Shown here: piece after piece, positions 34,832 through 43,321 of the stretch | Layout of the letters: each line of letters opens with the position of its first letter | How positions within the stretch are numbered: the first letter of the stretch is position 1 | Program-made: the position numbers and the translations under genes | NCBI GenBank assembly: GCA_002729515.1 | Contig: PBYF01000112.1 | Coordinates: forward strand, 1 to 47,573 | Direction of reading: 5' to 3' | From: Deltaproteobacteria bacterium | GTDB lineage: Bacteria; Myxococcota_A; UBA9160; SMWR01 | Length of the DNA: 47,573 bases | The notes under the pieces: model-generated | Told to the model about the DNA's origin: nothing | Seen by the model: only the letters and a program-made list of their open reading frames with translations | Databases searched by the model: none

Positions 34832-36091
34832 ATGCGCATCGCTCTCCTCACCTATCGCGGCAACATGTACTGCGGCGGCCAGGGCATCTACGCGGCCTAT
34901 CTCGCCCGCGAGTGGAAGCGCGCCGGCCACGACGTGCACGTGATCGCCGGGCCACCGCTGCCCGAACTCGAGCCCGGAATTCCGCTCCACGTGATCCCGA
35001 ACGAAAACGTCTTCGGACAAGAGCATCCCGACTGGTTGCCGAAGCACGACCCCTTCGCGCTGTTCAAGCCGCTCTCCCTGTGGGAGCTGGGGGTCTCCCG
35101 CTTTGGCGTCTTCCCCGAGATGCAGACCTTCGGACTCCGCCTCCTGATGCGTTGGCGGCGCTTGCACCGGCAGCACAAGTTCGATGTGGTCTTCGACAAC
35201 CAATGCCTTTCCTGGGGTCTGCTCGGTATTCGCGCGACCGGCGTTCCGGTCGTCTCGGTGATCCACCACCCGCTCCACATCGATCGCGAGGCGGATTACG
35301 CCATCGACCCGAAGCTGGTGAAGAAGCTGAAGCGCACGCTCTACTTCCCGCTCCTCATGCAGCAGCTCGTGGCGCCGCGCCTCGACAAGATCGTGACGGT
35401 GAGCGAGGCGTCGCGGCGCGAGATCGAGCGCTATTTCGGAATCCGCGAGAAGGACGTCTCCGTCGTGTACAACGGCACGGATACCGAGTTCTTCCGACCG
35501 ACCCCGGGCGTGTCGAAGGACGCCGACCTGCTCTTCGTCGGCCGCACCGAGGATCGCAAGAAGGGCCTCGGTACCCTGCTCGAGGCCCTGGCGCTGCTCC
35601 CCGAATCGATCACGCTCAAGATCGTCGACGGGCGCATCCCCGATGACGGCCTGGTGATGCGCTTCCTGCGCCGGCACCGAATCGAGCACCGTGTGAAACT
35701 GGTTCGCCGCATGCTCACACCTCCTGAACTGGTGCGCGAATACTCGACGGCGCGCGCAGCGGTGGTGCCCTCCTTCTTCGAGGGCTTCGGGTTCCCGGCC
35801 AGTGAGGCCATGGCCTGCGGTCTGCCCGTGATCGCAAACGCGGCGGGCGCCCTGCCCGAAGTGGTGGGAACGGACGGCCACGCGGGTATTCTGGTGCCCC
35901 CGCGCGACGCTCGAGCCATGGCCGCCGCCATCGAGCGCCTGCTCGCAGACCCGGAACGCACCGCACAACTCGGACGCACCGCCCGCAAGCGCATCCAAAG
36001 TGTCTTCCAGTGGCGCGATACGGCGCAGAGCCTGGTGGGGGTATTCGAGGAGACGCTGCGCGCTGCCCCGCGGCGACCTCGGGTGGCTTGA
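34832..36091 (+). CDS. GT4-family glycosyltransferase
   Basis: A 419-residue GT-B fold enzyme. The acceptor half begins MRIALLTYRGNMYCGGQGIYAAYLARE with the Gly-rich loop. The donor half has VGRTEDRKKGLGTLLEAL and the retaining GT4 signature FFEGFGFPASEAMACGLPVIA (the EX7E pattern). It would move a sugar from a nucleotide sugar to a lipid or glycan at the cytoplasmic face. It closely resembles the glycosyltransferase at 36835-38154 (shared YRGNM-CGGQGIY-YLARE start and IHHPL motif), which points to a duplication. Confidence 0.9.
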   Translation: MRIALLTYRGNMYCGGQGIYAAYLAREWKRAGHDVHVIAGPPLPELEPGIPLHVIPNENVFGQEHPDWLPKHDPFALFKPLSLWELGVSRFGVFPEMQTFGLRLLMRWRRLHRQHKFDVVFDNQCLSWGLLGIRATGVPVVSVIHHPLHIDREADYAIDPKLVKKLKRTLYFPLLMQQLVAPRLDKIVTVSEASRREIERYFGIREKDVSVVYNGTDTEFFRPTPGVSKDADLLFVGRTEDRKKGLGTLLEALALLPESITLKIVDGRIPDDGLVMRFLRRHRIEHRVKLVRRMLTPPELVREYSTARAAVVPSFFEGFGFPASEAMACGLPVIANAAGALPEVVGTDGHAGILVPPRDARAMAAAIERLLADPERTAQLGRTARKRIQSVFQWRDTAQSLVGVFEETLRAAPRRPRVA

Positions 36092-36115
36092 GATGGGGGT
36101 TCCAGGAGACGCCGC

Positions 36116-36835
36116 GTGCTGCTCACCGTCGATCTCGAGCGGCTCAGAATCCGCCCCGGTGAGCGGTTGCTCGACGCCGGCTGCGGCGAGGGCCGACACT
36201 GCTTCGGTGCCCTCGAGCGCGGAGCCAGGGTCGTCGGTATCGACCTGGACCGGGCGCCGCTTCGCTTCGCGTCCAAGCCGCTGCGCAACCGCGCCCTTGA
36301 ACTCGGCTCCCTGGGCGAGATGATCCACGGCAATACCTTCAGCCTTCCGTTCCGGGCCGAGACATTCGACCGGGTGATCTGCTCTGAGGTGATGGAGCAC
36401 GTGCACGACTATCGGGCCGCAGCGCGCGAACTCGCTCGGGTCACGAAACCGGGGGGCCTGGTGGCCGTCACCATCCCAACAGCGACGAGCGAACACCTCT
36501 ACCTGCGCACTGGCGACGACTACTTCGAGTCGCCCGGGGGACACACCCGGATCTTTCGACCCCGAGAGCTTTCGCGCGGCCTCGCCCAGGCGGGGCTCGG
36601 CACGGTGGGCGTCGGCTTCGCCCACGCGCTCCACACGCCCTATTGGGTACTGCGCTCGGTCGCAGGGCTGCCGAGGGCCGACGAGAACCGCCTGGTGCAG
36701 CTCTACCGCCTCTTCCTGATCCGCGCGACCGCGTCCCCGGCGATGCAACGCCTGGAAGGTGTCCTCAACTACTGTTTCCCGAAGAGCTTGATCGTGTATG
36801 CCGAGAAGGCGCACCGCACGAGGACACGCACCTGA
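36116..36835 (+). CDS. Class I SAM-dependent methyltransferase
   Basis: A 239-residue protein with the SAM-binding motif I LLDAGCGEGRH, acidic motif II VVGIDLD, and the Methyltransf_11 segment FDRVICSEVMEHVHDYRAAARELARVTKPGG. It is flanked by two related glycosyltransferases. Its end overlaps the second start (TGATG), so it probably methylates a sugar or lipid made by them. The GTG start has AGGAG seven bases upstream. The substrate is unknown. Confidence 0.88.
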   Translation: MLLTVDLERLRIRPGERLLDAGCGEGRHCFGALERGARVVGIDLDRAPLRFASKPLRNRALELGSLGEMIHGNTFSLPFRAETFDRVICSEVMEHVHDYRAAARELARVTKPGGLVAVTIPTATSEHLYLRTGDDYFESPGGHTRIFRPRELSRGLAQAGLGTVGVGFAHALHTPYWVLRSVAGLPRADENRLVQLYRLFLIRATASPAMQRLEGVLNYCFPKSLIVYAEKAHRTRTRT

Positions 36836-38154
36836 TGCGGATCCTATTTGTCGCCTACCGCGGCAACATGCGCTGCGGCGGCCAGGGCATCTACCTCTGG
36901 TACCTGGCGCGCGAACTGGCGCGCCTCGGCCACGAGGTCACGGTATTGGCCGGCCCGCCCTACCCGGATCCGATGCCCTTCGCGAAGACCGTCCAGCACC
37001 TCCCGAACCAACAGTTCTGGGCCGGCTGGTTCTCCCGCGACCGGGCGGCGCTGCTGCCCACCGGCGCCCCGTTGCGCGTCTTCGAACCGCTGCACTTCTA
37101 CGAGCTCGCCTCCAGCCGTCTCGGATTCCTGCCAGAGCCCTGTGCCTTCAGCCTGCGGGCCTTCCGCACCGTGGCCGACTGGCTTCGCCGGGGACGACGC
37201 TTCGACGTGGCGCACGACGTGCAGTGCCTCGGCTGGGGGACCCTGGGCCTCCACAGACTCGGGCTCCCGGTAGTGACGACGATCCACCACCCACTGAGCG
37301 TGGACCGCCGCGCATCGTTCGTACGCGACGAGAGCTTCCGCGACGCGATCGGCACCATGACTTTCTATCCGATCGGCATGCAGTCGTTCGTCGCGCGGCG
37401 CCTCGAGAGAGTCCTCACCTCTTCGCGCGCCAGCGCCACCGAGATCGAACGCGACTTCGGCGTGCGGGCGGAGCAACTCCGAATGGTCGCGAACGGAGTA
37501 GACACAGACCTCTACACACCCGACCCGAGCGTCGCGCGCGACCCAAACGAGATCCTCTGCGTCGGCCGCGCATCGGACCCGAACAAGGGCCTGCACACTC
37601 TGGTGGAGGCGCTGGCGCAGCTGCCGGCGCCGATACACCTCACGCTGGTCGACGACGACCATCCGGACAACGAAGCCCGCAAAAGGGCCCGCGCGCTCGG
37701 CTGCGCCGACCGGCTCTCATTGGTCGGCCGCATCCCGAACGAGGAACTCGTATCACTCTACCGGCGCGCCGCATTGGTAGTGGTGCCCTCCCGCTACGAG
37801 GGCTTCGGCCTGCCCGCGGCGGAGGCGATGGCCTGCGCCACTCCGGTGGTGGCGACGCGGGCGGGCGCGCTTCCCGAGGTGATTGGAACCGGCGGCGGCG
37901 GTGTCCTCGTCGACCGCGAAAACCCCGAGGCGCTGGCGAAGGGCATCGCCCGGCTGCTCGAGCAGCCCGAAGCCAGGGCGCGTCTCGGCGAGCGTGGCCG
38001 GCGCGGCGTGACCGAAACCTATGCCTGGCCGAAGGTCGCTTCCGCCACCGCCGAGGTCTACTCGGAAGCCGTGGCCGAGCGGCGAGGCGGACCGGCGAGC
38101 ACCAACACGTCGGCAAACCCCGGGAGCCGACCCGCCACCGCATCGAGCACCTGA
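36835..38154 (+). CDS. GT4-family glycosyltransferase, paralogue of the one at 34832
   Basis: A 439-residue GT-B fold glycosyltransferase. The start MRILFVAYRGNMRCGGQGIYLWYLARE nearly repeats that of the enzyme at 34832-36091. The donor half has VGRASDPNKGLHTLVEAL and YEGFGLPAAEAMACATPVVA (GT4 EX7E). The ATG overlaps the methyltransferase stop. The last roughly 32 residues (from about the GGPASTNTSANPGS region) are low-complexity and lie within the 97-base convergent overlap with the methyltransferase gene on the other strand, so this end may be a late extension after loss of an earlier stop. Confidence 0.9.
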   Translation: MRILFVAYRGNMRCGGQGIYLWYLARELARLGHEVTVLAGPPYPDPMPFAKTVQHLPNQQFWAGWFSRDRAALLPTGAPLRVFEPLHFYELASSRLGFLPEPCAFSLRAFRTVADWLRRGRRFDVAHDVQCLGWGTLGLHRLGLPVVTTIHHPLSVDRRASFVRDESFRDAIGTMTFYPIGMQSFVARRLERVLTSSRASATEIERDFGVRAEQLRMVANGVDTDLYTPDPSVARDPNEILCVGRASDPNKGLHTLVEALAQLPAPIHLTLVDDDHPDNEARKRARALGCADRLSLVGRIPNEELVSLYRRAALVVVPSRYEGFGLPAAEAMACATPVVATRAGALPEVIGTGGGGVLVDRENPEALAKGIARLLEQPEARARLGERGRRGVTETYAWPKVASATAEVYSEAVAERRGGPASTNTSANPGSRPATASST

Positions 38155-38852
38155 AGCGCCGCGTCGGCGGCGAAGCCCGGCAGGCGCTCGACCACCCGGC
38201 TCCATCCCGGTAGGCCCCACGCCAGTGAGATCCCCTCGACGCAGTCGACTTCCACCACCTCGCCCAACTGCTCGCGCATCAGCCCGAGCTGATAGCGGGT
38301 GAAGTGATCGTGGGGCACATCGTAGTGGCGCCTTCCGCGCGGAAGTTCGCGGCCGAGCCAGCCCTCTCGAAAACCGTCCCAAGTCCGGGAGACCCGACAG
38401 GCCACCGATTCGAAGTTCGCGATGGCGACGACGACCCGGCCCTCGGGACGTGCGACCCGAGCCATCTCCGCCAGTGCCGCCCGCGGCCGATCGAAGTGGT
38501 CCAGCGAGCCCTTGCACAGGACGGCATCAAAGCTGTCGCTGGCAAAGGGCAGCGCGTCGCCCCAGCCACGCACGAACGTGGGCCCCAGCCCATGGCCAGG
38601 CGCGTTGGCCAGCCGCGCGAGCTGCGACATGCGCTGCGACGGTTCGAGTCCGATGCAGCTCGCTCCGTCCGAGGCCAGCTGCGCGGCGTCCTGACCGAGA
38701 CCGGCCGCCACGTCGAGGATACGCCGTCCCGGACCCGGCCGGGTGCGGCCGAGTGTGACTTCCGTCATCCGCCCGAACAGGAACTCGCTGTCACGCGACG
38801 TCCCGGTCGGGATCACGTCCCGCATGTCGCGATCGAGATCCACTACCCGCAC
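38058..38852 (-). CDS. Class I SAM-dependent methyltransferase (Methyltransf_11 type)
   Basis: About 264 residues from a GTG at 38852. SAM motif I is ILDVAAGLGQDAAQLA, followed by IGLEPSQRM, GDALPFASDSFDAVLCKGSLDHFDRPRAAL and VARPEGRVVVAIAN, the usual order for this family. The start is uncertain because no good ribosome site is seen. An internal ATG begins MRDVIPTG. The C-terminal 33 codons overlap the glycosyltransferase gene on the other strand. The substrate is unknown. Confidence 0.8.
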   Translation of the reverse strand: MRVVDLDRDMRDVIPTGTSRDSEFLFGRMTEVTLGRTRPGPGRRILDVAAGLGQDAAQLASDGASCIGLEPSQRMSQLARLANAPGHGLGPTFVRGWGDALPFASDSFDAVLCKGSLDHFDRPRAALAEMARVARPEGRVVVAIANFESVACRVSRTWDGFREGWLGRELPRGRRHYDVPHDHFTRYQLGLMREQLGEVVEVDCVEGISLAWGLPGWSRVVERLPGFAADAALQVLDAVAGRLPGFADVLVLAGPPRRSATASE

Positions 38853-38971
38853 GGCGCAGGAGCATAGTGCAAGCGAAGCGCGCGACGAGTTCCGGCTGTG
38901 GCAGAGCCGGTCCGTTCGAGCGGCCGGCGAAAAGCGGAGTCGCCCGAACACGCGCTAGACTCTTTGTCGGG

Positions 38972-40195
38972 ATGGTCGACGACCGCACGCCCCAGGGTGC
39001 GCTCCAGCGGATCGCGGGATTCCGTTTCATCTACATCGGAATCTTCGTCTATGTAGTCCTGTCTCTGGTCACGATCGAGGCGACAGAGACCCTGCTTCAG
39101 ATTCATTTCACGAATGTCACCAAGTCCGCCGCTCGAGTGAGCCCGGGGGAGGGCCCGGTGGTGTCCCTGATCCAGGACCGGCTCGCACGGCGCATCGGGG
39201 GGTCCCCGTGGACGCGGGTCATGGGCGTCCGGGTCAACGCTCTGGTTCTCGGAGCCGACGGCCGGACTCCAATCTACCTCGGCGGGCGCACGCTATCGCC
39301 TCCGCCGCTGGGCAGTGCTGCCGAGTCCTTCTCCGTGGCCATGCGCCTGCTCCCGGCCATCGTCACCGTCGAGGTATCCGTTCCGCTGGATTCGCTGCTG
39401 GCCGGCTGCACCTGGGTTGCATTCGGCGCCATCCTCATTCCGATCCTGTTCATCCAGCAGGGGCGACTGGCGCGCCGTGAGCATCAACTCCTGGAAGAGG
39501 CCGTCACCACCCGCGACGCCGCGGCGGTGCGAGCGGGCTCGATCCAGAGCGAGTTGGAGAAGGTGCGCAGCCGCCTCGATCGCCTGGAGCCCGCGGAGCA
39601 GGCCCACGCCCGGGAGATCGTCGACCTCCAGGAGGAGCGCACCCGCCTCCAGGCGCGGCTCGAGGCGCTCGCCCTCCGTGAGGAAGAGGTGCTGCGCACC
39701 GCCAGCGCCGGCTCGGATCTCCAGGACGAACGGGCTGCGCTCGAGGACCTGCTCGAAGTGGCGGTGCAGGATCTCGAGGTAAAGGAATCCGAGATCACAG
39801 ATCTGCAGAGTCGGCTCCGGCGCGCGTCGAAGGGCGGAAAAAGTGGGCGAGCGCGTGCCGCCGGGCAGCTCGCCAAACGCATGCGCACGCTCTATTCAAA
39901 CCTGGAACTCGATGACCGCGCCATCCAGGACCTCGTCCGACTGGGCGACGAAACCCTGCGGCTGCGCGCGGAGGAAAGCCTCAAGAAGCTCGATGGAGAT
40001 CCAGATTCAGCTTCCGTGCGGCGCAAGGTCGGCGGTCTGCCGAACCACCTCACCATCTTCGAACTGGGTTTCGCCGGCAAGGGGCGTATCTACTACACCC
40101 GCGGCGAGACTCGTGCCTATCGGGTACTCGCCGTCGGCGGCAAGGCCTCGCAGAAGATCGACCTCGAATACCTGAGCCGCCTCAAACTGGCCTGA
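38972..40195 (+). CDS. Membrane-anchored coiled-coil protein with RelE/HigB-like C-terminal tail
   Basis: About 407 residues, not recognised as a known protein. A membrane segment (about 18-36), a periplasmic part (37-143) and a second membrane segment (144-162) are followed by a long charged coiled coil (about 165-285). A basic linker (KGGKSGRARAAG) leads to a folded C-terminal domain (300-407). The last 50 residues (FELGFAGKGRIYYTRGETRAYRVLAVGGKASQKID) resemble the core of RelE/HigB/ParE toxins, in which F-ELRF..GRIYY..g....vLl.g..KksQK is common. That match is by eye only. The ATG at 38972 is chosen because the upstream part of the frame has no support. The gene is convergent with a response regulator (14-base overlap). 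Confidence 0.7.
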   Translation: MVDDRTPQGALQRIAGFRFIYIGIFVYVVLSLVTIEATETLLQIHFTNVTKSAARVSPGEGPVVSLIQDRLARRIGGSPWTRVMGVRVNALVLGADGRTPIYLGGRTLSPPPLGSAAESFSVAMRLLPAIVTVEVSVPLDSLLAGCTWVAFGAILIPILFIQQGRLARREHQLLEEAVTTRDAAAVRAGSIQSELEKVRSRLDRLEPAEQAHAREIVDLQEERTRLQARLEALALREEEVLRTASAGSDLQDERAALEDLLEVAVQDLEVKESEITDLQSRLRRASKGGKSGRARAAGQLAKRMRTLYSNLELDDRAIQDLVRLGDETLRLRAEESLKKLDGDPDSASVRRKVGGLPNHLTIFELGFAGKGRIYYTRGETRAYRVLAVGGKASQKIDLEYLSRLKLA

Positions 40196-40559
40196 CCCCC
40201 AGGGCTCGCCGCAGGGTCGCCTTCAGCCGCGCATCGTCCCACGGCTTGGTGACGAGCGCACACACGCCGGCCTCTTCGAGCCGGGCGCTAGGAATCTCCT
40301 CGGTCCAACCCGTGATGATCATGCGAACGGCGTCCGGACGACGCCGGCTCGCCTCCTCCAGGAACTGGACGCCACTCATCCCCGGCATCTTGTGGTCCGA
40401 CAGGATCCCATCAACGGGCCGCTCGTCGAGAATGCGCAGCGCATCGGCGACCGTCTCGGCCGTGACGATCTCGTAGCCCTCGCGGCGCAGGGCCCGGCGC
40501 AGGGCCGAGAGGATGCGCGCCTCGTCGTCGACGATCAAGAGTGCCGGCGCATCAGGCAC
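40182..40559 (-). CDS. Single-domain response regulator
   Basis: A 125-residue receiver domain only, with acidic pocket Asp11-12, phospho-acceptor Asp55 (SDHKMPG), Thr in MIITGW and Lys in VTKPW. It has no output domain, so it is a phospho-carrier or protein-interaction regulator. It starts with GTG inside the end of the upstream kinase gene (8-base overlap) and is therefore its likely partner. The 3' end overlaps the convergent coiled-coil protein gene by 14 bases. The pattern LSDHKMPGMSGVQFLEEASRRRPDA is typical of HD-GYP/RpfG-like receivers that have lost the output domain. Confidence 0.88.
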   Translation of the reverse strand: MPDAPALLIVDDEARILSALRRALRREGYEIVTAETVADALRILDERPVDGILSDHKMPGMSGVQFLEEASRRRPDAVRMIITGWTEEIPSARLEEAGVCALVTKPWDDARLKATLRRALGVRPV

Positions 40560-41766
40560 GGGGCATACCGTCCACGGGAAGCGTGAGCCGGAAGGTCACC
40601 CCACCGCCCGCTGCGCTCTCGACATCGAGCGAGCCGCCATGCCGGTGCACGATGTTGTAGGCGGTCGAGAGACCGAGCCCAGTCCCAGTGCCCACCTTCT
40701 TGGTGGTGAAGAACGGGGCAAAGATCCGGTCGACATTAGCCGGATCGATCCCCACGCCGGAATCGGTCACGGACACCACGACGCGGTCACCGCGACGAGC
40801 GGTCTGAAGCAGGATCCGACCGGTCCCCGGCGCGACCTCGAGCTTCTCCTCGATCGCCTGGAAGGCGTTCACCAGCAGATTCATGAAGACCTGCTTGAGC
40901 TGCATCGGATAGCAGAGAACGGCGGGGAGGTCTTCGTACTCACGTTCGAGGACGATGACGTGTTTCATCATCGGCCACACGATATTCGCCGTCGAATCGA
41001 GGCATTGATTCAGATCGGAGCGCACCTGTTCACCCGTGTCCTGGTGGGAGAAATCCCGCAGATCCTGCACGATGTGGCGAATGCGCTCCGAACCCTCCTG
41101 AGACTCGCGAATCGCCTTGGCCAGGTCTGAAAGCAGGAAGTCGACGTCCACCTCGTCGGAAACGCTGCCGAGGCGTCCCGCCGCTTCGACGATCTCGCGC
41201 GCATTGCCGAGCTCTGCGGACTTGCGCAGCGCATCGACCGCCTCCGAAACACGGCGCAAGTCGGCTACGTACTCGCCCATCTGGAAGAGGTTCGCGTGGA
41301 TGAACCCCATCGGGTTGTTGATCTCGTGGGCCACGCCAGCCGCAAGCTGTCCGATGGCAGCCATCTTCTCCGTCTGGAGCACCCGCTGCTGCAGCTGACG
41401 GATCCCGGAGAGATCCTGGAAACTCGCCACCGCGCCGCGCAGCCGACCGTCGGGGGCCGCGATGGGCGCACAGGAGACCGCCACTGGAGTTCTCACGCCA
41501 TCCGGGCGCGTCACCCAGCTCTCGCTGTCCTGGAAGCGCACACCTTCCGTCAACGCGCGGGCCAGGATGCCGCCCCCTGCCGCCTCCGGAAACCAGGCGG
41601 TGGCGGAGCAACCCACGAGCGTCTTCTGCTCGCGTCCGAAGATCTCGGCTGCGGACGCGTTGCAGCGGACCACCCGGCCGTCGCCATCCACCACCAACAC
41701 GGCGACGTTCCCGAGAGCCACTTCGCCGATCAGATCCAGATCGACAGCCGGTCCACCTTCGGACAC
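40552..41766 (-). CDS. Cytoplasmic PAS histidine kinase
   Basis: About 404 residues, no membrane segment. A PAS domain (about 10-120, ALGNVAVLVVDGDGRVVRCNASAAEIFG) precedes the HisKA box GVAHEINNPMGF with His147 and an ATPase domain with MNLLVNAFQAIEE, DSGVGIDP and GTGLGLS. A roughly 40-residue insert after the His helix (REIVEAAGRLGSVSDEVDVD) fits a class of kinases using HEINNP. The GTG at 41766 follows GGGGGTG. A GTG at 41808 would add 14 residues. It lies between an NtrC-type gene and a receiver-only gene on the same strand, so all three probably form one phospho-signalling unit. Confidence 0.87.
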   Translation of the reverse strand: MSEGGPAVDLDLIGEVALGNVAVLVVDGDGRVVRCNASAAEIFGREQKTLVGCSATAWFPEAAGGGILARALTEGVRFQDSESWVTRPDGVRTPVAVSCAPIAAPDGRLRGAVASFQDLSGIRQLQQRVLQTEKMAAIGQLAAGVAHEINNPMGFIHANLFQMGEYVADLRRVSEAVDALRKSAELGNAREIVEAAGRLGSVSDEVDVDFLLSDLAKAIRESQEGSERIRHIVQDLRDFSHQDTGEQVRSDLNQCLDSTANIVWPMMKHVIVLEREYEDLPAVLCYPMQLKQVFMNLLVNAFQAIEEKLEVAPGTGRILLQTARRGDRVVVSVTDSGVGIDPANVDRIFAPFFTTKKVGTGTGLGLSTAYNIVHRHGGSLDVESAAGGGVTFRLTLPVDGMPRA

Positions 41767-41857
41767 AACACCCCCGTCCGTCGCACGCGCCACTGCTCGG
41801 CTGCGCACACGCGCTATTTCGTGGTCGTCCTCTTGGGGGGAAGGAGGCGTCGCGAAG

Positions 41858-43276
41858 TTACCCGATCACCCGGGTCCGGCCACCCCCGCGGGCGAGCCCG
41901 TGACGCGAGAGCTTCCGATACAACGTGCTGCGACCGATGCCCAGGTGACGTGCAGCCTCCCGCGCATCGCCGCCGCACTCGCGCAACGCTCGCTCGAGCG
42001 CGGCCTTCTCGTAGGCTCCGAGATCCACGGGCAGATCGGCCGGCACCGGAGCTCCGCGGACGGCGCGCGGCCTGCCGAGGGGAAGGTCCGCAACTCGAAG
42101 CCGCTTGCCACGTGCCAGCGCCAGAGCGGATTCCACGGTGTTCTCGAGTTCCCGCACGTTGCCCGGCCAGTCTGTGTTCACGAGCCGCTCCAGGGCGTCA
42201 TCCGTGAAGCCCTCCACCGGCGAATGTTCAGCGCGGTGCTTGTTCAGGAAGTGGTGCGCGAGCAGCGGAATGTCGTCGCGCCGTTCTCGCAACGGCGGAA
42301 TCTCCAGCCGCACGACGTTCAAACGGTAGAAAAGGTCCGTGCGAAAGGCGCCGGCAGCAACCATCGCCTCCAGATCTCTGTGAGTGGCGGAGATTACACG
42401 GACGTCCGCTGGCTCGGTCGTCGTAGAGCCAACCGGGCGGACCTCCTTGTGCTGTAGGGCGCGGAGGAACTTCGCCTGGACGCTTGCGGGAATCTCGCCC
42501 ACCTCGTCGAGAAAGAGCGTTCCCCGGTGCGCCATCCGAAACAGGCCCTGGGCTCCGAGCGCGCCGGTGAAGGCGCCCTTCTGGTGACCGAAGAGTTCGC
42601 TCTCGATGATTGTCTCCGGCAACGCGCCGCAGTCCACCGGGACGAATGCCTCGCCCGAGCGGGGACTGTCGGCCTGGAGTGCGCGGGCCACGAGTTCCTT
42701 TCCGGTGCCGCTCTCGCCGTGGATGAGCACGTGGCTCTCGTTGTGTCCGAGACTCGCGATGGTCCGCTCCAGCGCGCGCATGGCCGGGGATTGTCCCACT
42801 AGCGCCGGCACAGCACGGTTTCCGCACAGCTCCTGCTCGAGTTCACTGTTGCGCCGAACGAGGCTCCAGCGGTCGAGTGCCCGGCCCACCGTGGTGCGCA
42901 CCCGGTAGACATCGTCAAACGGCTTAGCCAGGTAGTCGAACGCACCGCGCCGAATGCACCCCACCGCACTTTCGATGCTGGCGTGACCCGTCATCACGAT
43001 CACCTCGACTTCGGGACGCTCGGCCTTCACCTGCTCCAAGAAGTCGAGACCGCTGCTGGCACCCAGGAAGAGATCCACGAGCACGACGGCGAGATCCGGA
43101 TCCACCAGCCGACCCGCAGCCTCCGAAGCCGACACCGCCGGGACCGTGCGATGGCCCGCGGCCTCGAGAATGCGGCGAAGGGAGCGCAGCAGCAGGGGTT
43201 CGTCATCCACCAGCAGCACGAACTCGGGTGATTTCTCCCGCACGGAACGAGGCTCGGGCAGCTGCCGGACAACCAT
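41858..43276 (-). CDS. NtrC-family sigma-54-dependent response regulator
   Basis: About 472 residues. The receiver domain has Asp pocket 24-25 and phospho-acceptor Asp68 (VDLFLGASSG). The AAA+ domain has GESGTGKE and an intact GAFTGA. A Fis-type helix-turn-helix (AREAARHLGIGRSTLYRKLSRHGL) ends the protein. It would activate RpoN-dependent promoters on phosphorylation, probably by the PAS kinase encoded just downstream. The ATG at 43276 has AAGAG upstream. It is divergent from a second NtrC-type gene with only 45 bases between starts, and these contain an inverted repeat. Confidence 0.92.
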   Translation of the reverse strand: MVVRQLPEPRSVREKSPEFVLLVDDEPLLLRSLRRILEAAGHRTVPAVSASEAAGRLVDPDLAVVLVDLFLGASSGLDFLEQVKAERPEVEVIVMTGHASIESAVGCIRRGAFDYLAKPFDDVYRVRTTVGRALDRWSLVRRNSELEQELCGNRAVPALVGQSPAMRALERTIASLGHNESHVLIHGESGTGKELVARALQADSPRSGEAFVPVDCGALPETIIESELFGHQKGAFTGALGAQGLFRMAHRGTLFLDEVGEIPASVQAKFLRALQHKEVRPVGSTTTEPADVRVISATHRDLEAMVAAGAFRTDLFYRLNVVRLEIPPLRERRDDIPLLAHHFLNKHRAEHSPVEGFTDDALERLVNTDWPGNVRELENTVESALALARGKRLRVADLPLGRPRAVRGAPVPADLPVDLGAYEKAALERALRECGGDAREAARHLGIGRSTLYRKLSRHGLARGGGRTRVIG

Positions 43277-43289
43277 GAACTGCTCTTCG

Positions 43290-43305
43290 GTCCCAGAATC
43301 GGGAC
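43290..43305. promoter_or_regulatory. Inverted repeat between divergent NtrC-type genes
   Basis: GTCCC-AGAATC-GGGAC is a perfect 5-bp inverted repeat with a 6-bp spacer at the centre of the 45-base gap between the two divergent activator starts. An operator shared by both genes is a possible reading. A repeat of this length can also occur by chance. Confidence 0.35.
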
Positions 43306-43321
43306 TCTTGAACGGGAGCGG

